This document shows, one piece after another, positions 1 to 11,444 of a DNA stretch of 64,000 nt (position 1 is its first letter; each line of letters starts with the position of its first letter). The notes beneath the pieces are model-generated. The model searched no databases and was not told where the DNA came from. It saw only the letters and a program-made list of their open reading frames with translations. The stretch is from Zanthoxylum bungeanum (Eukaryota; Streptophyta; Magnoliopsida; Sapindales; Rutaceae), in assembly GCA_019454045.1 (NCBI GenBank), contig SKCR01032799.1:1-64000 (forward strand), read 5' to 3'. Made by a program: the position numbers and the translations under genes.

Positions 1-1135
1 TGTCGTCTTTCTCTGATAGTTTTCCCCCTCCGGGAGATTCTCTCCTCATTCTCCAACGAAACAAACTTTCGGGCTATTACCAGAGCGGTGGCATAATCTG
101 GTGTATCTTGGATCCTCAGATGGGTCCACAGCTTCCCGACCTTTAAGGCCCCCTTCAAACTTTCCAAGGCCTCGAGCGACTCATATCCCCCGACCTCGAG
201 CACCATGTTATGGTACCGTTCAATGAAAGCCTTCAGGGGCTCGTTGTCCCTCTGCTTAATGAGCCTCAATTCCTCAATTATTTTCTTACGGACGTCGGCC
301 CCTTTGAAATGCCGAACAAACGACTTCCTGAGTTACGCGAAGCTACCGATGCTCCATGGGGCTAGACTTCTGAACCAAAGAATGGCAGACCCACCCAAGT
401 TTAAGGGGAATACTTTGCAAATGGCATCCCCTACCACTCCTTGGACCTCCATCAATATGAAAAAACCCTCAATATGGGATTTTGGATCAGTATGGCCTTT
501 GTAGGGCGTCATGGACGGTATGTTGAATCGTCTTGGGAACTTTACCAGCTTATTTCTTCTGTGAATGGAGATTCAACCTCGCCGTCCCGAGCATCTCCCG
601 TATCAATTTTGAGATTCAATCCCCACTTGGCCATTTCTCTTCTTAACCAAGATCTTATACTGTCATCGATGTTACCATGCCGCCTCTTGCGGCCTTCTTC
701 GCGCCTGTCACCCTGGGTGCGACGTTCCTTATGGCTTGAGATTTCCCGACCAGTTTCACCATGCTTCCTATCTCCCCTTCTGGTGTCGCGGAGGCTATCA
801 TCAGAAGAATCTGGCGACTGTCTCCCCTCTACTTCTTCTCACATGTCCTCCATTTGCAAATATTTTTCTACCACTACGAACCTCATCCTGTAGGGGCTCT
901 TCCTCCTAGGTTCATCGTCTTCACTCACATCTCAACCCTTTTTCCTTCTACCATTTCGCCTCTCCTCCGACTGGCTCCGGCTTCAAGTCCTCATTATTCA
1001 TCGCTTCCATCCTCACCAGTCCGTTTATCATGGATTTCAGGAGGATTTGATTCTCCTTCTTATTTTTCCTTATATTTTCCCCCTTCTTCTCCATCCATTC
1101 CGCTGTTGAATTCCCTGACGACCGGTGATTTCCAT
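1..1135 (-). pseudogene. E1 gag remnant, Ty3/gypsy
   Basis: Read on the minus strand, this is the gag region of a gypsy-type retrotransposon, the structural capsid protein. The best stretch lies at about 60-540 and has the retrotransposon-gag pattern: a TPYKGHTDPKSHIEGF start, a tryptophan-containing AILWFRSLAPWSIGSF segment, then EELRLIKQRDNEPLKAFIERY, typical of the capsid C-terminal half. An ATG at 1135 sits about 40 bases from the LTR, as expected for a gag start, but a stop follows within 25 codons and further stops occur, including one directly after WSIGSFA. The gene is therefore dead. It runs off the left edge, so protease and pol are outside the window. Family assignment rests on the gag pattern and the TGGCGCC primer site. 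Confidence 0.8.
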
Positions 1136-1159
1136 CTTTTACTGTTTTTTGTTGGATTC

Positions 1160-1177
1160 CCCACAGACGGCGCCAAC
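1160..1177 (-). other. E1 primer-binding site
   Basis: On the minus strand TTGGCGCCGTCTGTGGGG follows the LTR end (CAACA) directly. TGGCGCCGT matches the 3' end expected of plant tRNA-Asp; the rest diverges, so the tRNA assignment is tentative. Confidence 0.65.
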
Positions 1178-1290
1178 TGTTGACGATTGATTTTAGTCTC
1201 AGGGGCAGTTAGGGCTCTTCGCTCCCGAGACAATCCTCCTGCAACTGTGAATTTGTTTTGTTATGGGAAATCAAAAGTAAATTTGACAGA
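1178..1290 (-). repeat. E1 5' LTR, gag-proximal part
   Basis: This is the gag-proximal 113 bp of the E1 LTR. On the plus strand it begins TGTTGACG; the other LTR end, at 10250, reads CCGCCAACA, giving TGTTG/CAACA termini. E2 interrupts it after 1290, leaving the ACAGA target copy at 1286-1290. Confidence 0.8.
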
Positions 1291-3085
1291 TGTAACATCC
1301 CCGATCTGGAGATGTTACTGGCAGAGGATAGCGGTACTAACCCCATAAGCCTCTGTTTATCTAACTGTATTCTAAACTATTCGAATGTAATGTTACATAT
1401 ACAAACCATAACTCAACTAGACATTATATTACTTTTACTTTTAAAAAATGAATGTTCACAATATCATTTTCATATAACTCTTTTAATGATTACCTATGCA
1501 GACTAGTATGATACTAACAATGCATACAACTACTATGACTTTGAACTGGACTCTTATGCTTGAGACTCTGTACTGGTGGACTCCATCTCTGGTGACTGCA
1601 TCAGTATCCATCCTCCCGAGCTTGTCCTTCTGGAATCCCTACAAAATAACTAAAAACTGGAGGGGGGTTAGATTGTTATACAATCTAAGTGAGTGGACTG
1701 AAACCGAAAACTGAAGTAAAAGTCTTTTAACTTTAAAATCATACTTGTAGAAATATCTTTTATAGAAACTCTATTTCTTTTGAAATCTGTTTCTGAAAAT
1801 CTGGTTTCTGAAAACTATTTGCTAAAAATCTGGATTCTGAAACTCTGAAAACCTTATAATGAAAATCTGAAATCTGAAACTGAAAACATTTCTGAAATCT
1901 ATATCTTTGTCTGAAAACCTAGACGTATGAGGGCGTTACTTATCGCCGTCCCTCCATACGCCTAACTGGAGCCAGCAATGCAAATCCATGACTTTGGAGC
2001 GTTACGTATCGCCGTCCCCCAAAGCATGCCACTACTGTCTCAGAATCTGGTGGTCTTGGGGCGTTACGTATCGCCGTCCCCCAAGCAACAAACTGGAGCT
2101 GGGGGTGCGGATCTATGCTACTACCCAAGCTCAAACTATGGTCTAGGGGCGTTACGTATCATCGTCCCCCTAGCCCACTGGAGGATCTTAGAGCTCCTTT
2201 CAGTCCTCAACATGTGCACATGCTCTCTGTATCCGTCAATTACATCTGTGTCTGAAGTTACATACTGGGGGTGAGGTTTTACCTCATGCCCCGAAAACAT
2301 AAATCTCAAGTTTAAAAATATTTCTTTTGTAAGTCACTATCATCTGAAAAATGACTGTAAATAAATAAAGGCTAACGCCGTACATGCTGGAAAAGTAAGT
2401 CTGGATTTATAAAGAACAAGTAAAACAAAAAAAAATGAAATCAATTTAAAGAAATAGTGTCCACTCACTGTGATCGAATCTGGCTGAGCTGTCACTGGAT
2501 CTTTGATCACAAGGAACTGTGTTTCCTGTGGATAACCTATGGTAAGAACTTGATTAGAATCAACAAATTCAATCAACTATGGTACTTTAAAGATTTACTT
2601 GAAAATCGAATACTTAAGGCTTGTAACGGTCATAATTTGATAGTAACCCTTTATATATTTTGTGTGGGGTATTAGATATTTGGAAACTTATGGGAAAAGT
2701 GTGGAAGTATCTAGAGAAATTGAGATTTCTCACTTTTGTCCTCGAAGTTACTATTCATCTCAATTTTTATTCGTATTTTTGACCTAGTTCTGGTCCGAAT
2801 TTGGAAAAATATTTTACGCGGAAGTTATAGGTCTCGGTCTAAGCTTTCTGACGATATAAAATTCATAAAATTCCGAGTTCGTATGAAAAAGTTATGCCCA
2901 AAATACTATATAAAAACAAAATGACATATGGTACAGTTTCTTTTCATGACCTCAAGAAATTTACCGATCGTTTCCAAAGTCTTTTCATAACCGTATTTGA
3001 GTCCCAACATGATTTATTTTACGTTCGTTTGTCTCGTACGTAATAATATCATTATAAAGAGTAGTACTTATTACCGGTCGTTACA
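1291..3085 (-). repeat. E2 3' LTR
   Basis: 1795-bp LTR, highly similar to 7164-9858. Relative to that copy it lacks ~0.9 kb at about 2648: here 'taatttgata' runs directly into 'gtaaccctttatat'. Four palindromic units lie at 1924-2173. Confidence 0.85.
1924..2173. repeat. Four palindromes with a shared core in E2 3' LTR
   Basis: Units at 1924-1960, 1992-2024, 2055-2085 and 2143-2173 share the core GCGTTACGTATCGCCGTC, with small changes in units 1 and 4. The flanking arms differ between units but remain complementary within each: CGTATG/CATACG, CTTTGG/CCAAAG, CTTGGGG/CCCCAAG, CTAGGGG/CCCCTAG. Confidence 0.85.
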
Positions 3086-3100
3086 AATTCTCCCCCCTTA
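3086..3100 (-). other. E2 polypurine tract
   Basis: Minus strand TAAGGGGGGAGAATT abuts the 3' LTR start (TGTAACGACC). A preceding CGAGGACGAATCC is typical of the end of gypsy internal domains. Confidence 0.75.
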
Positions 3101-6100
3101 AATAGGATTCGTCCTCGAATCCTCTTGGTGTCTAACTTATGGTTTCCTTGATCTTCTTGCCTCTATCCTTTGCTAGTTCGTAATCTTTCTCTTTTTCCTT
3201 CTTCCTGGGCCTTCGTTCTATAATAATTCTATTGAGTACTTTTGACTATTGTCCTTCTGTTCTTTCCGCTATTCCTTATACTTTTGTCTCTAAGATCTCT
3301 TCTTTGCAGACTTTCACTTATACCTCATGATTCCTCAACATGAGGAAACTCTTAATAGTTAGTTTCTTGACTCTCTTCGAGGATTCTAATATTTCATTTC
3401 TTTCTTTGGTGTTTATCTATTCTACTTGTCCATCTTTACCTTAAGATTATTTCCTATTTTCGCCTATCAATTCCCTATAATTCATTTACATTCTTTAGCA
3501 ATCTTTAAGATTTTCTTCTTCAACGGTAGCTTGGCATCAACTTATTTCGTCATTCCTATATTATAATACAAACCTACCAAACCACCCATAACCCGCGGTT
3601 AAACCATCCCAAACCCGTAGTGGTTTGGTCTTCTTAGGCTAAGCTGGGTACTTTACGCAATTTTTCTTTAATTTTTTTCTTAGTAGTCTCTTTCTCTTTT
3701 CTTTATCTTATCAAAGCTTACTGGGTCTATGTCTTACTTTTCATATTGATATCAATCATCTTGTTGATTTACTTTTCTGTTTCACCCTCTATCTGCACCT
3801 ACTATAGGTCATATCTTTTTCCATTACTTGAAGGATATCTGATCACATATGTCATTGGTTATCCTTAACACTGACATCTATCTTCTTATAATATGCTTGG
3901 ATACTACTTCTTTTCTTGCTACTTTATCCAATGGTTCCTATTAGTAGTCGTTAATAGGACTATCATTTCTTTTCTTATTATCACCACCCTTGTACTTGCT
4001 CCTGGAGTATCTCAAAGTTGCACCTCCGTTCCATTTGTTATTGGTATCATCCGAGGGTTGGGAGGGTGGGAGTTAATCTTAAGATTCTTCTGTTGAGGTA
4101 TTTCGATAACCTTATTCCTTACCTAAGAATTTTGTGTACACCAACCTGGTACCTCTTTTATATTGGATACTACTACTAAAGCTTTTCTGACTTATCTCTC
4201 CTTTACTCCAGGTTCTTCTTTTTCATCATTTAATCACTTACATTCTATATAAATCCTTCTAGAAACATAATCTCAAACAAGTTCCCTATGTTATCTCTCT
4301 ATCCCTTATCTTACATAACTTCCTTCGATTACCACTACTAAAATCTCTTTATTATCATTCTTAAGGGACTTTTTATGTTATGAAGATTCCCTCTTAATCT
4401 TAGTCTTCCTACTCCTAATTCCTTACTCTTTTTGAAAACTCTATTCTCTTCAACTACTAAGGTCATACTCTACACTTTTCCTAAAATCCTTCTTAATGCT
4501 ATAAGATCTTTGATAAATTGGTTACTTCTATTTTCTATGAATTATTCGTTATGTTAGTTGTACTTACTTCCTTAAGTTTTTGGTCTTCTATAAGGTCTTC
4601 TACATTTTCTTCTCTTATCGTCACATTGATATCTCACCTCATGCTCCTTGTCTAACCCCCTTTAATTGCTTTCCTTACATTCTTACAACTTCTTAATCCT
4701 TCTAAATTTAGTTTCTCAGATTCTTCATATCCTTAAGTCCTTATAACGCTTCATTAAATTGCGACATGAAGTTCATTTCTCGTTTATTATCCTAAATCCT
4801 TATTTATTTTATCGTCTCCAACTTTTTTTCTTATTCCTACTCATACTAAATCTTCCTACCACTTCAGTTTCCTTTCTTACTAAACGTGATGTTCATTCCC
4901 AGTGATACCATATAGTCATTCTTATGATGATTTCCTTTATAGTTCTAGGATCCTACAACTATCGTTGATTCAATCACTTCCTTGTTCCTCCTCACAATCT
5001 CACACCAATTTGTATGCTTTATTCCCTTCCAATATTTCTTTACTATTAAAATCATTTGTGGTTTATTTCTTTATTTACTTTGAGTTCTCAACATCATGTT
5101 CTTGCTATAAACCTTGATTTGCTTTCTTTATCCGTCGTCCATACTAATACACGTATTACTATTCCTTAAATTTTTCAATCTTACAGTTTTATTCTTTTTC
5201 TTATCCTTATGCTTTCCTATGAATCCTTACTAGCTCCACTTATTTGTGGTTTCTACGATATCTGACTTTCTTGTGATCCTTTGCTGGTCTAGAAATCCTT
5301 ACTCTGACTTCCTTAATCCGTAAACTATCTTAAGTGTTTCCTTCTTTATACTCTCAAAACTTCTTTGATCTTTCTCCTAGGTGGATATTTCTGTCAGATT
5401 CCGCCTTATTTCTTAAATAGAACTCCATTGGGTTCCTTCACATTCGCCTATACTAGTAGGAATTATTTACATCTCACTAATCATTTTCCTCATGCCTTGG
5501 AAAGTTTCTTTATCCTTGTTCTAGTACTTTACGTCCTGATGGAGTCCATTGTTCATTTAGGATAGGTATGAGATAGACTCTATCAGGATAACTTCTTTAA
5601 CTAGTGTCTCGAAGGGGTGGCAAATTTGGGTAGGTAAAATCCTAGCTATTGGATCTCTTGACTATGGGGAGCTATCTATTATTCAAATCGTCATTTCATC
5701 TGGCTTTTCGTGTCCATTAGAAAGTTCATTGATCGTTCTTGAGTTTCTTACTTTTCCTATCTTATAATGATCTTTGGTTAATCATAGGATTCGCAACCTA
5801 TACAAGACGGTTTTACGGAATATATTGAATCGACTTAGAGTGATTCTTCTAGGTAAGGAGGGCATCTTACTTGAGGGAAGAACCTTTTCTCGATCTATCA
5901 TCTTCTATTCTATCCTTATCTTACTATGCTTACCTTTACTACTAGTCTTGGTATTATTACTTAACTCAATGTCTCTAATTCCTACTTCCATAGATTCCTT
6001 CATTTCTTATATGTTTCTATTTCTCTATCTATTTACCTTTATATCTTACTTCTACCTTCCAAATCCATACTCTTTATCCTTGTTGTAGGTTCTACTATGG

Positions 6101-7144
6101 CACTTTATTTTACAACACTCATACTGCTGCTTTTGTCACTTCTAACTCTCTTTATCCTTATAGGTTTATTCTTGTATATTCTCATGGATTTCTACTTAAC
6201 TTTAGACTGATCTACCTTCCAATTTCCTGGGTAAACTCTTTGTCAAGCCTCTTATGGTCACATGTGCCTATGAAATAAGTTCTATCAGAGTAACTCCCTT
6301 ATCTGATGTCATTAAGGAGTATTGAAGGCTAGATAGTTCAGAGTTTCGTCTTAATCAAATTTATTTAAGGGAATAGGGTAGCTAATCGTTTCTACTACTC
6401 ACTTGGGAATCGAAGTTGGAGTTTGGTTATCTGGAATCCTTTTTGGAATCTAAATCCATTGGGGCTCTTAAGACTATCCTGGATTTCTTACTTCTTTTGT
6501 CTCTTTGACTATTCTTCGTTACTCGGGAAGTTCACTATCTATGAGAGGATTTCGAAGTCTATTGGATTACTTGGAAGAATTTTCTTGAGTAGGAAACGAA
6601 TCTTAATTTTGCTAGGCAACTCTAATGCTTGTTGGTGCTTTCGTTACTTTCTTTCATTGCTATGGGTTCTAGTGTCTTGTTTCTACTCTTATTTTTATGT
6701 CCTCTATCTTGTTTTACTTCTCTTCTAGCCTTTTCTTTCTCTTTCTACTTTCCTGGGTGGGTATCCTTAAACTTTTCTGTTTTACTCTATCTCTACATAT
6801 CTCTTTTGCTAACTGGTTCAAGCTTCTAGGTACCTTCTCTTCTAGTCTCCACTTTTCTCTTTTGCTCTCATTTCGACTTTCTTTGGAATTTATCAATCTA
6901 ATTCCCTAGCTTATTCAGAACTTCGGAAAATAGTCTAAGATTACTACGGAATGATTCTTAACTGAAATGAGAAAAAGAGAATTTGAATAGCTGGGGAAAT
7001 ATTTACTAACCTGTCTGAGAAGCTTTGAGGACGTACTCGAGGATCGAATACTGGAGATGTAGTGCCTCATTTACGGGTATCCTGGACATACTATGTATAC
7101 AAGACCCCAACACTCTACCCACTGCAGTCACTGACTCCCTAGAA
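3101..7144 (-). other. E2 internal domain, purine-rich, no coding capacity seen
   Basis: About 4 kb, strongly pyrimidine-rich on the plus strand and so purine-rich in the element's RNA sense. Open frames here are low-complexity, rich in Phe/Leu/Ser on the plus strand or Lys/Glu/Arg on the minus, and show no protease, RT, RNase H or integrase motif. I regard them as composition artefacts. Confidence 0.65.
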
Positions 7145-7159
7145 CATGCTCTGATACCA
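7145..7159 (-). other. E2 primer-binding site (initiator Met tRNA type)
   Basis: Minus strand TGGTATCAGAGCATG lies 4 bases inside the 5' LTR. This matches the widespread plant retrotransposon site complementary to initiator methionine tRNA and fixes the element's orientation. Confidence 0.85.
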
Positions 7160-7796
7160 TCTTTGTAACATCCTCGATCTGGAGATGTTACGACTGGCAT
7201 GAGATAGCGGTACTAACCCCCATAAGCCTCTGTCTATCTAACTGTATTCTAACTATTCGAATGTAATGTTACATATACAAACCATAACTCAACTAGACAT
7301 TATATTACTTTTACTTTTAACAATGAATGTTCATAATATCATTTTCTTAGAACTGTTTTAATGATTACCTATGCAGACTAGTATGATACTAACAATGCAT
7401 ACAACTACTATGACTTTGAACTGGACTCTTATGCTTGAGACTCTGTACTGGTGGACTCCATCTCTGGTGACTGCATCAGTATCCATCCTCCCGAGCTTGT
7501 CCTTCTGGATCCCTACAAAATAACTAAAACTGGAGGGGGGTTAGATTGCTATACAATCTATGTGAGTGGACTGAAACCGAAAACTAAAGTAAAAGTCCTT
7601 TAACTTTAAAATCATACTTTTAGAAATATCTTTTTATAGAAATCTATTTCGTTTTAATCTGTTTCTGAAAATCTGGTTTCTCTGAAACTATTTGCTAAAA
7701 ATATGGATTCTGAAACTCTGAAAACCTTATACTGAAAATTTGATATCTGGAACTGAAAACTTTTCTGAAAGCTATATCTTTGTCTGAAAACCTGGA

Positions 7797-8044
7797 CGTA
7801 TGAGGGGGTTACGTATCACCGTCCCCCCATACGCCTAACTGGAGCCAGCAATACAAATCCATGACTTTTTGGGCGTTACGTATCGCCGTCCTCCAAAACA
7901 TGCCACTACTGTCTCAGAATCTTGTAGTCTTGGGCGTTACGTATCGCCGTCCCCCAAGTAACAAACTGGAGCTGGTGTGGGATCTATGCTACCACCCAAG
8001 CTCAAATTGGGGTCTAGGGGCGTTACGTATCGCCGTCCCCCTAG
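7797..8044. repeat. Four palindromes with a shared core in E2 5' LTR
   Basis: Units near 7797-7833, 7865-7899, 7929-7958 and 8014-8044 are counterparts of those in the other LTR. The arms CTTGGG/CCCAAG and CTAGGGG/CCCCTAG are preserved. Confidence 0.8.
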
Positions 8045-8603
8045 CCCAACTGGAGGATCTGAGAGCGTCCCTTCAGTCCTCAACATGTGCACATGCTCTC
8101 TGTATCTGTCAATTCCATCTGTGTCTGAAGTTACATACTGGGTGAGGTTTTACCTCATGCCCCGAAAACATAAATCTCAAGTTTAAAAATATTTCTTTTG
8201 TAAGTCACTATCATCTGAAAAATGACTGTAAATAAATAAAGGCTAACGCCCTACATGCTGGAAAAGTAAGTCTGGATTTATAAAGAACAAGTAAAACAAA
8301 AAAAAAAATGAAATCAATTTAAAGAAATAGTGTCCACTCACTGTGATCGAATCTGGCTGAGCTGTCACTGGATCTTTGATCACAAGGAACTGTGTTTCCT
8401 GGGATAACCTATGGTAAGAACTTGATTAGAATCAACAATTCAATCAACTACGGTACTTTAAAGATTTACTTGAAAATCGAATACTTAAGGCTTGTAACGG
8501 TCATAATTTGATATAAGATATGAAATAAATTGATACGAGTCTTTAAAGGTGGTTTCTAAACCTTTAATCGGGGACTTAAAACTGATTAAGTGTGTTTCTG
8601 GCT

Positions 8604-8712
8604 CCGCGTCGCGACGTAGGAAGGGTCGCGCGTCACGACGCACGGCGTATAGAATTTTGGTTTTCTGTTTCGTCCCGCGTCGCGACACGCACTCTCCCAG
8701 CGTCGCGACGCT
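8604..8712. repeat. GCGTCGCGACGC-type CpG palindromes
   Basis: Four near-copies of the self-complementary motif (C)GCGTCGCGACG(C) or variants occur within 110 bp, as in cgcgtcgcgacgta, gcgtcacgacgc, gcgtcgcgacac and gcgtcgcgacgc. They are CpG-dense in an otherwise AT-rich LTR and are present only in the right LTR. Confidence 0.75.
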
Positions 8713-9295
8713 ACTGTGATTTTCCAGATTTTGCCCAGGTTCTGTTTTGCTTCTTCAACTCTTCTAAAACTCAACTTATTCAATCTTTACTCCTTTCCAT
8801 CATTTCTAATCCACAAACCAACATTCAAAACATCATCACACATCTAAAGTTTCATCATCTAAACCATCAATACATCATCAAATCAATTCCTAATTGGTTA
8901 TACACATCTACTAAATTCTACTCAAATGAGTCTTTATTCTTTTTCCATAACAATCCAATATATTATCTTATCATATTTCATCAATTCTACCATAATAAAG
9001 CTACTATTTGTCATCCTTAACTACCCATTTATCCATTTAATCATCATCACAAATTAATTATTTAAACTTCTTAAACTTAACACTCACCACATAATTCATT
9101 TCTCAACCAATTAAACACTAATATACATGCATAATCATGTCTCTACAACATTCATCCCATCAATTCATCACAATTTCATATTTTAGAATTTGGGTCAAGT
9201 GAGTTTTTACCTCTTTCTTTCTTGAATTTCTTCATTCACTAAGTCTTCCATTGTTGCAAGGCTTCACAAGCTTGCTCCTTCTTCTTTATCTTTAT

Positions 9296-9358
9296 CTCTC
9301 TCTTCTTCTTCTTCTTCTTCTCTTCTTCTTCTTCTTCTTCCTCTCTCTTTCTCACGCC
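9296..9358 (+). repeat. CTT/CT microsatellite
   Basis: Imperfect (CTT)n and CT runs inside the E2 5' LTR. Confidence 0.85.
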
Positions 9359-9863
9359 ATCTTCGCTATTTTTTTTCTCTAATTATGTCTCAAAAATGGG
9401 TATTTTTAAATAGTAACCCTTTATATAGTGGGGGGGGGGGGATTAGATATTTGGAAACTTATGGGAAAAGTGTGGAAGTATCTAGAGAAATTGAGATTTC
9501 TCACTTTTGTCTTCGAAGTTACTATTTATCTCAGTTTTGCTTCGCATTTTGACCTAATTCTGGTCCGAATTTGAACAAATGTTTAACGCAGAAGTTGTAG
9601 GCCTCGGTCTAAGCTTTCTGACGATATAAAATTCATAAAATTCCGAGTTCATATGAAAAAGTTATGCCCAAAATACTATATCTAATACAAAAGGGCATAC
9701 GGTACAGTTTTCTTCTCGGGACCTCAAGAAATTTACCGATCGTTCCCAAAGTCTTTTCATAACCGTATTTGAGTCCCAACATGATTTATTTTACGTTCCT
9801 TTGTCCCGTACGCAATAATATCATCATAAATGTAGTAGTCTTATTACCGGTCGTTACAACAGA

Positions 9864-10250
9864 AGATAAATAAACACAACAATCACAAAGAGATTTAACG
9901 TGGTTCGGTGGATCTGATCAAACCTACATCCACGGGCATAAAACGAATGATGTTTTATTATCTCATCCCGCAAAAATAGGATGACTTATCCTCTAGAACA
10001 TATCTCGCCATCTGCTCGGTCTTCATGAGGTCGGTCACAATGGTCCTTTGAACTGAGAATGCTGCTATTGATCTGATAATGCTCGATCATCCGGTCTTAA
10101 GTGGTTGATTACCGATTATAAGGTGCCTGGTCCCTTACTGTTGGATTTTAGTGGTCGGGTCGGCTTTAATGATTTTGATCAAGAAGGGAATTACCTTCTT
10201 ACCCCTGTCGTATTACTTAAATATCATAGGACCTGAAAATACCGCCAACA
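9864..10250 (-). repeat. E1 5' LTR, distal part
   Basis: Resumption of the E1 LTR after E2. Minus-strand reading starts TGTTGGCGG at 10250. Together with 1178-1290 it gives an LTR of about 500 bp. It contains 'atttaacgtggttcggtg', a phrase common in plant LTRs and leaders. Confidence 0.75.
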
Positions 10251-11439
10251 TATTTAAATCGGGATGATTAAATTAAATAAAAAATAAAAAATGATTAATC
10301 CGTATAATTTCATATAAATGTATAATTGTACATGTATGATTCTTTTATAATTATAAGTTGACATCACTGAACAATTCATTGGACATCGTAAATTAATATA
10401 TAATTTGTTACTTTATCGTTTGTTATAATCGATTGTATATCCAAACATAACTGAATTGAACTGAACTCTCCCTTAGTCGAGTTGATTTTCAAATATCTTA
10501 ATAAAGTTTGGCATCCGGGTTCAATCCTTGGAAAAGGTAAGGAGTTAAAAAAATATTTGGACTTGTTCACTCCCTTATCACTAAAAAAAATTCAAGAGCG
10601 TAATCGAGTTGGTTTTCAAACATCATAATAAAATTTGTCACCTTGATTTGAACCGTGAGGAGTTATGGAGTTAAAATATATATATAGGCTAACCCACCCT
10701 CTTTACTTTTGAGAAGGGAAAAAAAGATTTTCACTTATATGAGCAACTCATTGTTTGTATGCATCCTTGGAATGAGATCATTTACACTTGTTAAAATAAT
10801 TGGCAATTGGGATATCTCGTCCTGTCTCAATTGGATCTCATCACAGCTCATTCTAATTATGATTCGGAATGAAAAATTCATCTCGAATATCTATCAATTT
10901 TTTGAATTAGGATAATTATGGTTCGTGATTCCGAATCGCGCTATAAATTTGGGATTTTTAGGCTATAATTCGAGATAGTCGATTTTTTTATCCTGAATTT
11001 CGACCTGAATTTTTATTTGGAATGAAAATTATCCAATTCAATCAGAATTTTTATTCGAGATAATTTTCTTTCCGAATATGTACCGAATAATATCGGATCT
11101 CGAATCTTTAATTGTTAACGTAGAATTAAAGATCCATAGCAACAAATAATAAAGAGCAGCGCCAGTTATGTGGACTCAATACTGACACATACATATTAAC
11201 AGTAATTAGGAGATTAGCCATCAATTTCGAGCTCGGTAGGTGACATGTAAGATAGTTCGGATATATATAATTTAAATCTCTAAATGCTCTAGTGATAATA
11301 AATAGTGTTAAATATGTTAAACAAAGTGAGAGAAGACCTAATTTGCATGGATAGAAAATGTAAAGAAATACCTATATTTTATTAACGGTCGTTCAAGAAC
11401 ATTTGAATTTAAACAAAATTTTATTATGACATCTCTTTA
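10251..11439. other. AT-rich spacer between E1 and E3
   Basis: No gene recognised. Contents are AT-rich sequence, a pair of related SINE-like monomers (10472-10680) and several short inverted AT stretches near 10900-11110. The two open frames of ~65 codons here have no recognisable features. Confidence 0.5.
10472..10680 (+). repeat. Two related ~80-bp direct repeats, possible SINE monomers
   Basis: Segments 10472-10553 and 10600-10680 share the order '(g/a)tcgagttg(a/g)ttttcaaa', 'aataaa(g/a)tttg', '(g/t)ttgaa/ttcaa', 'ggagttaaaa'. The first contains GGGTTCAATCC, close to a pol III B box, downstream of an A-box-like TAGTCGAGTTGA. A tRNA-derived origin is possible but unproven. Confidence 0.35.
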
Positions 11440-11444
11440 CATTC

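Larger units (their letters stand above)
1291..9858 (-). mobile_element. E2, LARD-like non-coding LTR retrotransposon
   Basis: A complete LTR element on the minus strand, inserted in the E1 LTR. The LTRs share TGTAAC...GTTACA ends, and the flanks carry a perfect 5-bp duplication, ACAGA (1286-1290 and 9859-9863). The right LTR is 2695 bp and the left 1795 bp, with a single ~0.9-kb difference. The internal domain (about 4.08 kb) has a met-tRNA-type primer site and a polypurine tract but no recognisable gag or pol. This matches large retrotransposon derivatives (LARDs), which need proteins from an autonomous partner. The LTR ends and tract context resemble Tekay/Del-type gypsy elements, but that assignment is inference. 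Confidence 0.85.
7164..9858 (-). repeat. E2 5' LTR
   Basis: 2695-bp LTR, the longer of the pair. It holds the four palindromic units at 7797-8044, a GCGTCGCGACGC-rich block, a CTT microsatellite and a run of 12 or so G near 9428. The extra ~0.9 kb (about 8512-9406) includes the CpG block and the microsatellite. Junctions share the short sequence ATA, suggesting that the left copy suffered a microhomology deletion. Confidence 0.85.

Noticed and set aside
3893..6909. Many Phe/Leu/Ser-rich open frames on the plus strand resembling membrane proteins
   Set aside because: They lie antisense to the purine-rich interior of E2 and reflect T-rich composition; no start context or conserved motif.
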